Shown piece by piece: positions 17,943-27,275 of a DNA stretch of 64,000 bases. Every line of letters starts with the position of its first letter. Within the stretch, counting starts at the first letter, position 1. A program made the position numbers and the translations under genes. Source of the stretch: Paraburkholderia sp. LEh10 (lineage in GTDB: Bacteria > Pseudomonadota > Gammaproteobacteria > Burkholderiales > Burkholderiaceae); the NCBI RefSeq assembly GCF_017814945.1, contig NZ_JAGIPX010000008.1, positions 151,904 to 215,903 of the forward strand. The letters are read 5' to 3'. The notes beneath the pieces were generated by a model. It was not told the origin of the DNA, ran no database searches, and worked only from the letters and a program-made list of their open reading frames with translations.

Positions 17943-19970
17943 CTAAACCATACGGCCGCCACGCATCGCCTCGGCGATCCGCGCGGCGAGCCCTGAATCG
18001 CGCTGCGTCGGCGTCGCGATCGCGCGCAACAGCACCGCCCGCGCCCCCACCACCTCGACCCGCTCGCGCGCCCTCGTGATCGCCGTATAGACGAGTTCGC
18101 GCGACAACACGCGGCTGAATGTCGACGGCAGCATCAGCACCGCATGCTCGAACTCCGAGCCTTGCGACTTGTGGACCGTCAGCGCGAACGCTGTATCGTG
18201 CGGCGGCAACGCGGCGGGCGACACCGCGCGCAAGCCGCCATCCGCGCTGCGGAAGTACACGCGCAGCGCGCCGTCGGCGCCCGGCAGCGCGATGCCGATA
18301 TCTCCATTGAAAAGCCCCAGTGCATAGTCGTTGCGCGTGACCATGACGGGCCGCCCCGCGAACCACTGCGCGCCCATCGCCAGCGGCACGCGCGCGGCGC
18401 GGCGCACATGCGCTGCCATCGCCGAATTCATCTGATCGACGCCGCGCGGCCCGAGGCGCGTCGCGCACAGGATGCGAAAGCGGTTGAGCGCGTCGAAAAG
18501 CCCGAGCGCGTGGGCCGCCGCGCCCGGGGCGGCCTCTGCGGGTGCGTCGGCAAGCGCTTTGGACAATGCTTGCGCATACGGCGCGAAACCGGCGGCCAGC
18601 CGCTGGATCGTGCGCTCCGAAGGCACCGCTTCGCTGTCTTCGTGGAACGCCGCCGCGCATGGCGCGCAAGGATCGATGACCAGCACCTCCAGCGCTTGCT
18701 GCGCCGCGCCGCGCCGGATCGCGAGCGACAGCCGGCCGATCGCGGAGTCCAGTCCGAAGCGATAGTTGCGCTCGAGCCATACGACGCAATCGGCAAGCGG
18801 CGCGGGCTGCGATTGCGCCTGCGGCGTCTCGTCGGGCGGCATGCTGAACAGGTCTCCGGAGAAAGGCGCCCGCTCTTGATCTGCCGTCGAGGCGGCGGCA
18901 GCCGTGGGCAACGCGGCGCGCAGCCGGTGCTCGTCGAGCTTCAGCGCCGCCGCGATCACGCCGACCCGCTCGCCCGTGAACGCGGGCTGCGCGCTCAACT
19001 CGGCGAACACGGCGCCCGCCTCGACGGCCGCGAGTTGATCCTTGTCGCCGAGCATCACGAGATGCGTGTCCCGCGCGAGCGCATCGAACAGATGCGCGGC
19101 CATCGCGACGTCGATCATCGACGCCTCGTCGATCACGATCACGTCATACGGCAACGGATTGTCCCGATGATGCCGGAAACGCCCGTCCGGCCCCGTGCCC
19201 AGCAATCGATGCAAGGTGAACGACGTCTGCGGCAAGCGCGCCGCCAGTTCGGGCGGCAGCGAACCGGCCCGCGCGAGCAGCGCCTCCTGCATCCGTTGCG
19301 CCGCTTTGCCCGTCGGCGCGGCGAGCGCAATGCGCAAGTCGGCGCGCGCGTCGAGCAGACAGGCGAGCACGCCGACGACCGTCGTCGTCTTGCCCGTGCC
19401 CGGCCCTCCACTGACGATCGTGAGCCGCCCGGACAGCGCCATCACGGCGGCCACGCGCTGCCAGTCGATCTGATCATCCTGCGGCGGGCCGAAATAGCGC
19501 AGCAGTCGTTCGCTCATGCCGTGGGGCGACCCGCCGTCCGAAACCTGGTCGCCGCGCATGGCTTGCGCATGCGCGACGAGCGACTGCGCGAGCCGCCGCT
19601 CGTAATCGTAGTAACGCGCGAGATATAGCCGCCCCTCGCGGTCGACGACGAGCGGACGCAACGCATGCGCCGGCTGCGCGCCGTCGCTTGCGACGTGGCT
19701 CGCGAGCAATGCGTCGCGCACGTGCTCGACGCCCGCCTCGTAACGCTGCGCGAGTTCCTCGAGCGGCACGCAGACGTGTCCCTCCGACGTCGCGCGGCTC
19801 ACGGCGAACGCGGCACGCGCGGCCCAACGCACGCCGTCCGCCGATGCGCCGCCGCGCTGTGCGAGCGCGCTCATGCGCCGCGCAAAGCCTTCCGCGAGCG
19901 CAGTGCTGAAATCCGCGGGCGCGGGCACGTTGACTTCGACATCGGGCAACGTGTGATCGAACGTGCTCAT
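17943..19970 (-). CDS. recD: RecBCD exonuclease V, alpha subunit RecD
   Basis: RecD is the fast 5'-3' helicase subunit of RecBCD, the double-strand-break resection and recombination nuclease. Visible SF1 motifs: Walker A GGPGTGKT (188-195), Walker B VIDEASMID, motif III MLGDKDQL, and the C-terminal TVHKSQGSEFEH and YTAITRARERVEV. 675 residues, longer than E. coli RecD (608), with an Ala/Pro-rich insertion between the helicase halves around residues 340-400. The ATG overlaps the recB stop by four bases (ATGA), so the operon is recC-recB-recD. Confidence 0.96.
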   Translation of the reverse strand: MSTFDHTLPDVEVNVPAPADFSTALAEGFARRMSALAQRGGASADGVRWAARAAFAVSRATSEGHVCVPLEELAQRYEAGVEHVRDALLASHVASDGAQPAHALRPLVVDREGRLYLARYYDYERRLAQSLVAHAQAMRGDQVSDGGSPHGMSERLLRYFGPPQDDQIDWQRVAAVMALSGRLTIVSGGPGTGKTTTVVGVLACLLDARADLRIALAAPTGKAAQRMQEALLARAGSLPPELAARLPQTSFTLHRLLGTGPDGRFRHHRDNPLPYDVIVIDEASMIDVAMAAHLFDALARDTHLVMLGDKDQLAAVEAGAVFAELSAQPAFTGERVGVIAAALKLDEHRLRAALPTAAAASTADQERAPFSGDLFSMPPDETPQAQSQPAPLADCVVWLERNYRFGLDSAIGRLSLAIRRGAAQQALEVLVIDPCAPCAAAFHEDSEAVPSERTIQRLAAGFAPYAQALSKALADAPAEAAPGAAAHALGLFDALNRFRILCATRLGPRGVDQMNSAMAAHVRRAARVPLAMGAQWFAGRPVMVTRNDYALGLFNGDIGIALPGADGALRVYFRSADGGLRAVSPAALPPHDTAFALTVHKSQGSEFEHAVLMLPSTFSRVLSRELVYTAITRARERVEVVGARAVLLRAIATPTQRDSGLAARIAEAMRGGRMV

Positions 19971-22900
19971 TGCGTGCCTCCGTCCATCAGCGCATCAAGC
20001 GCGGCGACAAGCGCGTAGTCGGGCCGCCGCGCGTGAACGCCCGCCGCATGATCCCCCTCGCGCCACCGGGGCCGCACGCCGCGCACGAACAGATACAGAT
20101 AACCGCCAACGTGTCTCTCATAGTCATAACCAGCAACGCGTACGCGCAGGTAGCGATGCAGCGCGACCGTATAAAGCAGCGCCTGCAAGTGATACGCGTG
20201 GCTCGCCATCGCTTCATCGAGCGGCGCGGCGGCATAGTCTTCGCGCGTGTCGCCGAGATGGTTGGATTTCCAGTCGATCACCCAGAAGCGCCCCTCGTGC
20301 TCGACGATCAGGTCGATGAATCCCTTGACGAAGCCCCGCAGCGCGCCCGATTCGAGCACGACATCGGGACAGCCGTGCGCGGCGAGCAACACGCGCAGGG
20401 CCGGAAATTCCAGCGACGCCGCCGAAAACAGGAACTCCAGCTCGTTGAGCCGGCGCTTCGGATCGAGCGCGGCGAGTGTCATGCCGGGCACGAGTTCGGT
20501 ATTCACCACATCACCCAGCAGACGATGCATCATCGCAGGCAAGCGCTGCGCGAGTTCGGGCGCGGCAGGCGCGGGCCGCTCGTGAAGCGCGCGCTCGATC
20601 GCATGCGCCCATGTGCTGCGATCGGAGAAATCGGCGAGTTCGAACATCCGGTGCAGGCACTCGCCCGCCGCCGCGCCGCGCGGAAACGCGAGGATATCGT
20701 CGGGCGCGAGCTCGACGGGCACCGACGTTGCATCGAACGATGGCGCGTTCGGCGCAGCCGGCAGATCGGCGAGTTCGTCGTGATCGGGACGCGCTTCATC
20801 GCTTGCAGCGGAGGGATCGTCCGCGCGCGAACCTGCGGCGATCAGCGAACTGAAACTTGCCAGCCGCCACGCGTCGCGCAACGTGCGCCCATTCGTGCGC
20901 GCACGCATGAGGGCGCCGCTTTCGGCGATGGTTTCGAGCGGCACGCGGCGCGCGACGGACGGCAACGGGCCGACGGCCACCGGCCCGCCCTCGAGCGCTT
21001 GCCAATGCTGATAGATGACGGCTTCATCGGCTGGCGTCGCAAGCCATTCGTCGAATTCGCGCCCGCTGCCCGCGACGAGCCAGTTCAGCACGCTGCGTGC
21101 GGATTCCTTCGTCGAGCGCGACGACAGATAGGTCCCCGCCACCTGGTAGCAGCGATACACGGCCCGCGTCAGCGCGACATAAATGAGCCGCGCCCGCTCG
21201 GCCGCCTGCTCGCGCGCGGCCTGGCGGCTCGCGTGCCCCGCCTGCTCGTCGTCACAGCCGTAGTGAAGGACGGCCGCGCCATCGGCGTCATGATATTCGC
21301 GCGCATCGGGCAAGCCCGACGACGGCGGCTCGCGCATGCTGCCGTCGTTGAGAAACGGACAGAACACGACGGCATATTCGAGCCCCTTCGACTTGTGCAC
21401 GGTCACGATCTGCACGAGATTACGATCCGATTCGAGCCGCAGTTGCGCCTCCTCGCCGCCGCGGCCGCCACCCGCGCGCTGCGCGGCGAGCCAGCGCAGC
21501 GTCGGCGCGATGCCCGGCTGCGTTGCGGCGCGCGCCTGCACAAGCTCGGCGAGATGGTTGACATTGGTCAGGCGGCGCTCGCCGTCCGCGCCCGCGACGA
21601 GGCGCTGCGCCACGCGCAAATCGCGCATCAGCGTGCGCCACATCACCGCGAAGCCGCGTTCGTGCCATAGCGAGCGGTAACGCGAAAAGCGCTCGACCCA
21701 GCTCATCGCGTCGACGGACTGCGCCGCACCGGACGGCGTGGACGTGGCGTCGTCGATCTGCTCGAGCCGCCACAACGAAGCGGCGTCGAGACCGAACCAG
21801 TCCGTTGCGAGCGCGGCGCGCAGGCGGCGCAAGTCGCCCGGCGTATCGACGGCGCATAGCACGCGCTCGATCTGCTCCGCGTCGAGCGACTCGAACACCG
21901 ACGCCTGCGCGAGTTCGACGCTGCCGACGCCCCACGCAGACAGCACGCGCTTGATCAGACTGCCCTGCTTGTGTGTCTGCACGAGCACGGCGATATCGCC
22001 GGGCGCAAGCGGCTTGTCGCCGATCGTGACGTTGCCCTCGCGCGCGCCGCGCAACAGCCGCACGATCTCCGCCGCGCACGCCTCGCCTGCCTCGCGCTGC
22101 GCGTCGCGCCTCGTCAATGCCGCATCCCCTTGCGGCAGCGTCCAGATGCGGAAGTCGCCGGCTGGCCCGGCGCGATCCGCGAACGGCGGCCGCGGGCGCT
22201 CGCCTGCGCGCACCGGCTGGTAGTCGAGCCCTTCGAGCACGAACGCCCGAGGGTTTGCTTCGAAGAAGCGGTTGCAGGCTTCGACGATGGGCGCCGTCGA
22301 ACGCTGGTTGACGGCGAGCGTATAGCGCGCCGACGCCCTTGCGCGCGCAGCGAGATAGGTGTGCAGATCCGCGGCGCGGAAACTGTAGATCGCCTGCTTC
22401 GGATCGCCGACCAGAAACAGCGGCCCGGCGGGCGCAAAGATGCGGTTGAAGATCGCGAACTGTAGCGGATCGGTATCCTGGAACTCGTCGATCAGCGCGG
22501 CGGGATAGCGCGCGCGCAACGCATCGGCGAGCCATACATGCGTGGACAGCGCCCGATGCAGATTCGACAGCAGATCGTCGAACGACACGACGCGCCGCGT
22601 GCGCTTTCGCGCCGTCAATTCGCTGGGCGCATAGTCGAGCCACTTCTGCACGAGGCCCAGCCAGCGCGCGCGCTGCGCGGCTTCCGCCGCCAAAGCCGCG
22701 GCCGCCAGTTCTTCGGCGGCGACGAAGAACGGATGCGCGGGCGGCTCGAACTTCACCTTCGTGCCCTTCGCGAGCGCGCTTGCCGTGAGTTTCAACGCGG
22801 CCTTCGGCGGCGCCGCGTGACAATCGTCCTGCGCGAAATAGTCGCTCCACGCGGCTATCGCGGCGCCGATGGCTTCGGGCTTGTGCGAGTTCTGCTTCAG

Positions 22901-23683
22901 ACGCTCTTGCGCGTCTTCGAGCAGGCGCACGATGGTGTCGCGTCCGGCGAGCCACATCTCGCACACGACACTAAAGCGCTCACGTACTGCTTGCGGCGCA
23001 TCCGCTTGTGGTTCATCGAGATCGCCCCAGCGCAATTGCGCCAACGGTTTCTTCAGGCGCCGCGCAAGCTGTTCGTCGAGCGACGCCGGGCCTGCACGCT
23101 TTTCGACGAGCCATGCCGCGAACGAAGGATGCGCAGCCGCGACGGGCTCGACCTGCTCGCGCCAGAAATCGGCCGCGAGTTCGAAGCGCAGCGCAGCGTC
23201 GTCGGCTTCCATCTCGAATGCGAACGGCATCGCGGCGGCAAACGGCGCTTCCTGCAATGCGCGCTGGCAGAATGCGTGGATCGTGTGAATCGCGGCCTGA
23301 TCGAACGTGCGCAGCGCGCGGCGCACGACTTTCGCGGCCGCTTCCAGATCAGCGCCGCGTGCTTCGGACAGCGTCGTTTCAAACAGCCTGATGATGAACG
23401 GATCACCGCCGTCGTCGCCCGTTTCGATCGCGCGCTGGACTTCCGCAAGCCGGCCGCGAATGCGCTCGTGCAACTCGGCCGTCGCCGCTTTCGTAAAGGT
23501 CACGACGAGAATCTGATCCGCGCTCAGATTCTTCTCCAGCAAGAGCCGCACATAGAGCGCGCAGATGTTCCACGTCTTGCCCGTTCCCGCCGATGCCTCG
23601 ATCTGATTGACGCCGTCGAGATCGCACGCGAACACGTCGAGCTCTTGCGCGGCGAGCGCATGCGTCCACACAGCGCCCGTCAT
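19967..23683 (-). CDS. recB: RecBCD exonuclease V, beta subunit RecB
   Basis: RecB supplies the 3'-5' helicase and the nuclease. Walker A ASAGTGKT is at residues 30-37 and LIDEFQDTDPLQFAIF is the UvrD-type motif II. The C-terminal nuclease domain carries GFVKGFIDLIVEHEGRFW followed by VIDWKSNHLG, where the Asp and Lys match the catalytic D-x-K. 1238 residues (E. coli 1180). I chose the ATG at 23683 because it overlaps the recC stop by four bases and gives the family-like N-terminus MTGAVWTHALAAQELDVF; the longer reading is an artefact. Confidence 0.97.
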   Translation of the reverse strand: MTGAVWTHALAAQELDVFACDLDGVNQIEASAGTGKTWNICALYVRLLLEKNLSADQILVVTFTKAATAELHERIRGRLAEVQRAIETGDDGGDPFIIRLFETTLSEARGADLEAAAKVVRRALRTFDQAAIHTIHAFCQRALQEAPFAAAMPFAFEMEADDAALRFELAADFWREQVEPVAAAHPSFAAWLVEKRAGPASLDEQLARRLKKPLAQLRWGDLDEPQADAPQAVRERFSVVCEMWLAGRDTIVRLLEDAQERLKQNSHKPEAIGAAIAAWSDYFAQDDCHAAPPKAALKLTASALAKGTKVKFEPPAHPFFVAAEELAAAALAAEAAQRARWLGLVQKWLDYAPSELTARKRTRRVVSFDDLLSNLHRALSTHVWLADALRARYPAALIDEFQDTDPLQFAIFNRIFAPAGPLFLVGDPKQAIYSFRAADLHTYLAARARASARYTLAVNQRSTAPIVEACNRFFEANPRAFVLEGLDYQPVRAGERPRPPFADRAGPAGDFRIWTLPQGDAALTRRDAQREAGEACAAEIVRLLRGAREGNVTIGDKPLAPGDIAVLVQTHKQGSLIKRVLSAWGVGSVELAQASVFESLDAEQIERVLCAVDTPGDLRRLRAALATDWFGLDAASLWRLEQIDDATSTPSGAAQSVDAMSWVERFSRYRSLWHERGFAVMWRTLMRDLRVAQRLVAGADGERRLTNVNHLAELVQARAATQPGIAPTLRWLAAQRAGGGRGGEEAQLRLESDRNLVQIVTVHKSKGLEYAVVFCPFLNDGSMREPPSSGLPDAREYHDADGAAVLHYGCDDEQAGHASRQAAREQAAERARLIYVALTRAVYRCYQVAGTYLSSRSTKESARSVLNWLVAGSGREFDEWLATPADEAVIYQHWQALEGGPVAVGPLPSVARRVPLETIAESGALMRARTNGRTLRDAWRLASFSSLIAAGSRADDPSAASDEARPDHDELADLPAAPNAPSFDATSVPVELAPDDILAFPRGAAAGECLHRMFELADFSDRSTWAHAIERALHERPAPAAPELAQRLPAMMHRLLGDVVNTELVPGMTLAALDPKRRLNELEFLFSAASLEFPALRVLLAAHGCPDVVLESGALRGFVKGFIDLIVEHEGRFWVIDWKSNHLGDTREDYAAAPLDEAMASHAYHLQALLYTVALHRYLRVRVAGYDYERHVGGYLYLFVRGVRPRWREGDHAAGVHARRPDYALVAALDALMDGGTQ

Positions 23684-26600
23684 GACGCGCTCCTCAAATG
23701 CGCGACGAGCGGCTTGAAGACCAGCGACGCCAACGTGCCGAACGGCTCGTCGAGCGTAAGCTGCCTGCCGCGAAACGCGATGCGCAACGCGGCGTCGTCG
23801 GATTCGCCGCGCACGCGGTCGCTGATCCATGCGCCTTGCGCAGCGGAATCGCTATCGCTGATCTTCGCCCACGCGCTCTTCGGGAAGAAGCGCAACGGAA
23901 ACGCGCGCCCCGCCCTGAACAGAGCGGCAAGCGGCGCAAGCTGATCGAGCGGGCTCGCGACGGGCGCGAACTCGAACGACTCGCCGCTTGCATGCCAGAC
24001 GGTGCGCCGCGGACCATCGGGCAACGCCGCGCAGTAGACGAGGTGCGAAAGCCACGCGCCGAGATAGTCACGCGCGCCAGGCCTTGCGTAACGAAACACG
24101 ACTTGCCCCGTCTGTGTCAGCAGATTGAGCGTGCCCTGCAATTGCAGCGGACCTTGTGCAATGTCGCGCAACCGCGCGTCGTAGGCGCCGAACAGCGCCA
24201 CGCCTTCGGTGTCGGGCCAGCGCGCGTCGATGTCGAGCGTAAAGGGCAAGCGCGTCACGCCCGACGCCACTTCGCGCCGCACGCGTTGCGCGAGCCCGCG
24301 CAAGGCCGACAGCTCGCGCGAGCGCCACACGGCGCCCGTCGCGCCGCCCGGCAGTTCGGGACTCGCTTCCGCGACCCGGCGCACGCGCTCGAACGCTTCG
24401 TCTTCCAGGCCGCCGTCGAGCAACGCGGGCAACAGGCGCTCCGCGAGCGCATCGCGGCCTGCGTAGTCGAGCTCGAACGGTTCCATGTCGAGCAGTTCGC
24501 CTTGCACATCGGAAAGCACGATGCCGAGGCGGTCGCGCAGCAACGCGCGCGCGGGATGCCGCCAGAAGCGCTGGAAGTCGTCGAACGCGACACTTTCGCG
24601 CGGCTCGGCGGGCAGCGGCGCATCGAAGAATGGCGCGACGGCATCGCGCGGCGGATCGGCCAGCAATGCGGCCAGTTCCGCGCGGTCGGCGTCGTAGGTG
24701 AAGAGGCCGCTCTTCGCGTTGAAATACTCTGAAGCGAATGGCTGCAACGGATGCTCGACAATGAACGCCCGGCGCGCCGCATCGAGTTCCGCGGGTGACG
24801 CATCCTCTTCGGACGACACGCGCGCGAGGTGATCGAGCAGTTCATCGACGAGCGCGGCGGGCGGCAACGGCGCATTGTCGCGGATGCTTCGCCCTGTGTA
24901 GGCGATCAGCAACCGGTCCTGCGCCGCCAGCAGAAGATCGAGAAACAGATTGCGTTCGTCGTCGCGGCGCTGACGGTCGCCTGCCTTGCCGAATTCCGCC
25001 ATCAGATCGAACTCGTCGGCGCGCGCGAGACTCGGCAGCACGCCGTCATCCATGCCGAGCAGGCAAACCACTCGAAACGGCAAGCCGCGCAGACTGGTCA
25101 GCGACGAAAACGTGACGCTGCCCCATGGCACGCCGCCGCGCGCCGGGTCGTCGAGTGCTTCGGACAACGCCGTGCGCACCACGGCCGCGGGCAATGCAAT
25201 GTCCCCCGCGCCCACGCTCATCGCGTCGCTGATCGCGTCGATCGCGTCGCGCACAGTGGACACCGTATCGGCATGATCGACACCGCCGTCGAAGCAGCGG
25301 CCCAGCACTTCGAGCAGCAACTGCGTCCATTCGACGGGCGTCATGTCGTCGGCGCAACGGCGAGCGAATGCATCCACGTCGTCGACGAAACTCGCGAGCC
25401 GCCCGAGCAGCTCGGCGTCCGAGCCGTCGGCACCTTCGATGGGCAGCCACGCGTCGACGGGCGCGCCGCCTTCGGGCATCGCGTAGCCGAGAAAGAGGCG
25501 TGTGAGCGCGTCGGCGAACGTGTGGCGCGCGACGGGAATCGCGCTGTCGGCGCGCGGCTCGGGCGCCAGACCGCGCCGCGCGCCCGCCGCCGCGAGCCAT
25601 TCCTGAATGTCTTCGAGGGCTGCCGCGTCGATGCCGTAGCGCGCGGCGACAGCATCCACGCGCAGCCATTCGATCAGCTCCGGCGCACCGACATTGCGTT
25701 CGGGCAACGCGAGCCAGTCGAGCAGCACGCGCGCAACGGAGTTCGCCTGCGAAGGCGGCAAGCCCGTGATGCGGTAGGGAATGCGGCGCGTGTCGCCAAC
25801 GGGCGCGGTGCCGAATACGGCATCGATCAACGGCCCCGCTGCGCCGAGGTCGGGAAACGCGACGAGCACGTCCGAAGGCTGCAAATCGTCGAACTCGTCG
25901 AACCAGCCCAGCAGCCGGTCGTGCAGCACTTCGAGCTGACGCGCGAGGCTGTGGCACACGTGCACTTCGATGCCGCGCGCTTCGGGCTTTGCGGCGAGCG
26001 CGCGTTCGCTCTGCAGATCGAGCATCGCGTTCTGCACGGCGGCGAGCCACGTGGGCGCGGCGTTCTCCACGAAACCTGAGGCCTCACCCGACGCCGCGCT
26101 CTCCGTCAGCTCATGCAACATGTGCAATTGCGCCTGCGTCTGCCGGCCCCATTCCGCGAGCAACGGATGACCGACTTCCTGATAGTCGAGCTGGCCCGCC
26201 GCATCGAGCGCTTCCGCCCGGCCCACGCTGACGATGTCGAACCAGAACTCGCGGCACGGGTTCATCACGTACAGACGCACGTCGATCCAGCGCGACAGTT
26301 CGCGCAACAGCGCGACGTGCAAGGGCGGCATGGTCGGCAGCGCGAACACGCTCACCGCCTCGGGCCACTCGGCCTTCGCGATCGCATCGAGATCGAGCGT
26401 GCGGACTTCGTCGAGAAAGCGATAGGCGGGCGGCGTGGCGGCGTCCGCCGCGTGCGCGTCGCCTGCCACCTCGCCGAGCAGCGTGCGCCATAGCGCGCCC
26501 TGCCAGCGCTCGTCCTCGCGCGCCGCGGCGCTCGCGCCCATCAGACGCGGGCCCGTGTCGGGCGTATGGGCGGCATCGCCCGCCGCGCCGCCCGCGAAAA

Positions 26601-27063
26601 TCGAACCGCCCTTCTGCCATTGCAGCAGCCATTCGGCACGATAGGTCAGATAGTGATCGAGCACCGTCGCGACGCGGCGCGCGAGTTCATAGCGCATTGG
26701 TGCGTCGGCGGCATCGAGATAGCTGCGCAAGCGTGGTGACGCATTCCAGGGCCGTGCTTCGTCCGCGTCGCCAAGCAGACGGTAGCAGCGCCACACGAGC
26801 CGGTCCGGCGCAAAAGGCGACCGCGGCGGCACGTCGATCACGCCACCGATCTGCGACCACAGCCATTGCGCGAGATAGCCGAAGTGGATGTTCGCGCACA
26901 CGCCCTGGCGCGCGGCGATATCGAGTTCCAGCCGGCGCCGCACGGCTGCGCTCGGCACGATCACCGGTTGCGCCGTCCACGGACTGGAGGGCTGCTCGCT
27001 GAGCCCGTCGAGCAGCGCGCCGACGAGCACATCGTACCGGTTCGAATAGAAAAGCTGGAGCAT
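23680..27063 (-). CDS. recC: RecBCD exonuclease V, gamma subunit RecC
   Basis: RecC scans DNA for Chi and splits the strands. The protein starts MLQLFYSNRYDVLVGALLDG and has the RecC features IHFGYLAQWLW near residue 65, then helicase-like but degenerate domains and a C-terminal domain. Length 1127, matching E. coli RecC (1122). It is first in the recC-recB-recD transcript, with ATGA overlap to recB. Divergent from the FUSC gene across a 212-bp gap. Confidence 0.96.
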   Translation of the reverse strand: MLQLFYSNRYDVLVGALLDGLSEQPSSPWTAQPVIVPSAAVRRRLELDIAARQGVCANIHFGYLAQWLWSQIGGVIDVPPRSPFAPDRLVWRCYRLLGDADEARPWNASPRLRSYLDAADAPMRYELARRVATVLDHYLTYRAEWLLQWQKGGSIFAGGAAGDAAHTPDTGPRLMGASAAAREDERWQGALWRTLLGEVAGDAHAADAATPPAYRFLDEVRTLDLDAIAKAEWPEAVSVFALPTMPPLHVALLRELSRWIDVRLYVMNPCREFWFDIVSVGRAEALDAAGQLDYQEVGHPLLAEWGRQTQAQLHMLHELTESAASGEASGFVENAAPTWLAAVQNAMLDLQSERALAAKPEARGIEVHVCHSLARQLEVLHDRLLGWFDEFDDLQPSDVLVAFPDLGAAGPLIDAVFGTAPVGDTRRIPYRITGLPPSQANSVARVLLDWLALPERNVGAPELIEWLRVDAVAARYGIDAAALEDIQEWLAAAGARRGLAPEPRADSAIPVARHTFADALTRLFLGYAMPEGGAPVDAWLPIEGADGSDAELLGRLASFVDDVDAFARRCADDMTPVEWTQLLLEVLGRCFDGGVDHADTVSTVRDAIDAISDAMSVGAGDIALPAAVVRTALSEALDDPARGGVPWGSVTFSSLTSLRGLPFRVVCLLGMDDGVLPSLARADEFDLMAEFGKAGDRQRRDDERNLFLDLLLAAQDRLLIAYTGRSIRDNAPLPPAALVDELLDHLARVSSEEDASPAELDAARRAFIVEHPLQPFASEYFNAKSGLFTYDADRAELAALLADPPRDAVAPFFDAPLPAEPRESVAFDDFQRFWRHPARALLRDRLGIVLSDVQGELLDMEPFELDYAGRDALAERLLPALLDGGLEDEAFERVRRVAEASPELPGGATGAVWRSRELSALRGLAQRVRREVASGVTRLPFTLDIDARWPDTEGVALFGAYDARLRDIAQGPLQLQGTLNLLTQTGQVVFRYARPGARDYLGAWLSHLVYCAALPDGPRRTVWHASGESFEFAPVASPLDQLAPLAALFRAGRAFPLRFFPKSAWAKISDSDSAAQGAWISDRVRGESDDAALRIAFRGRQLTLDEPFGTLASLVFKPLVAHLRSAS

Positions 27064-27174
27064 GGAGCAGCGCGAACGTGCGGCCCGGCGCTTGCGCGCA
27101 AGACCTGGTCAAGAAAGGATGCGACAGCATATCAAACGCATTCGGCATCACGAAACCTGGCCATTCGGCCAATG

Positions 27175-27202
27175 TTGCGGGCATGGACAAATCAGTTAGA
27201 CT
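27175..27202 (+). promoter_or_regulatory. Candidate promoter for the FUSC gene
   Basis: TTGCGG (27175-27180), 16-bp spacer, TAGACT (27197-27202). Start codon chosen at 27276, giving a leader of about 65 nt. Confidence 0.45.
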
Positions 27203-27275
27203 CGACGGCAGTTTGGGCTGGGAACGACCCAGACTGCTTCATCCACGTACAGACGAGAAACATCAGCCAGTCGCG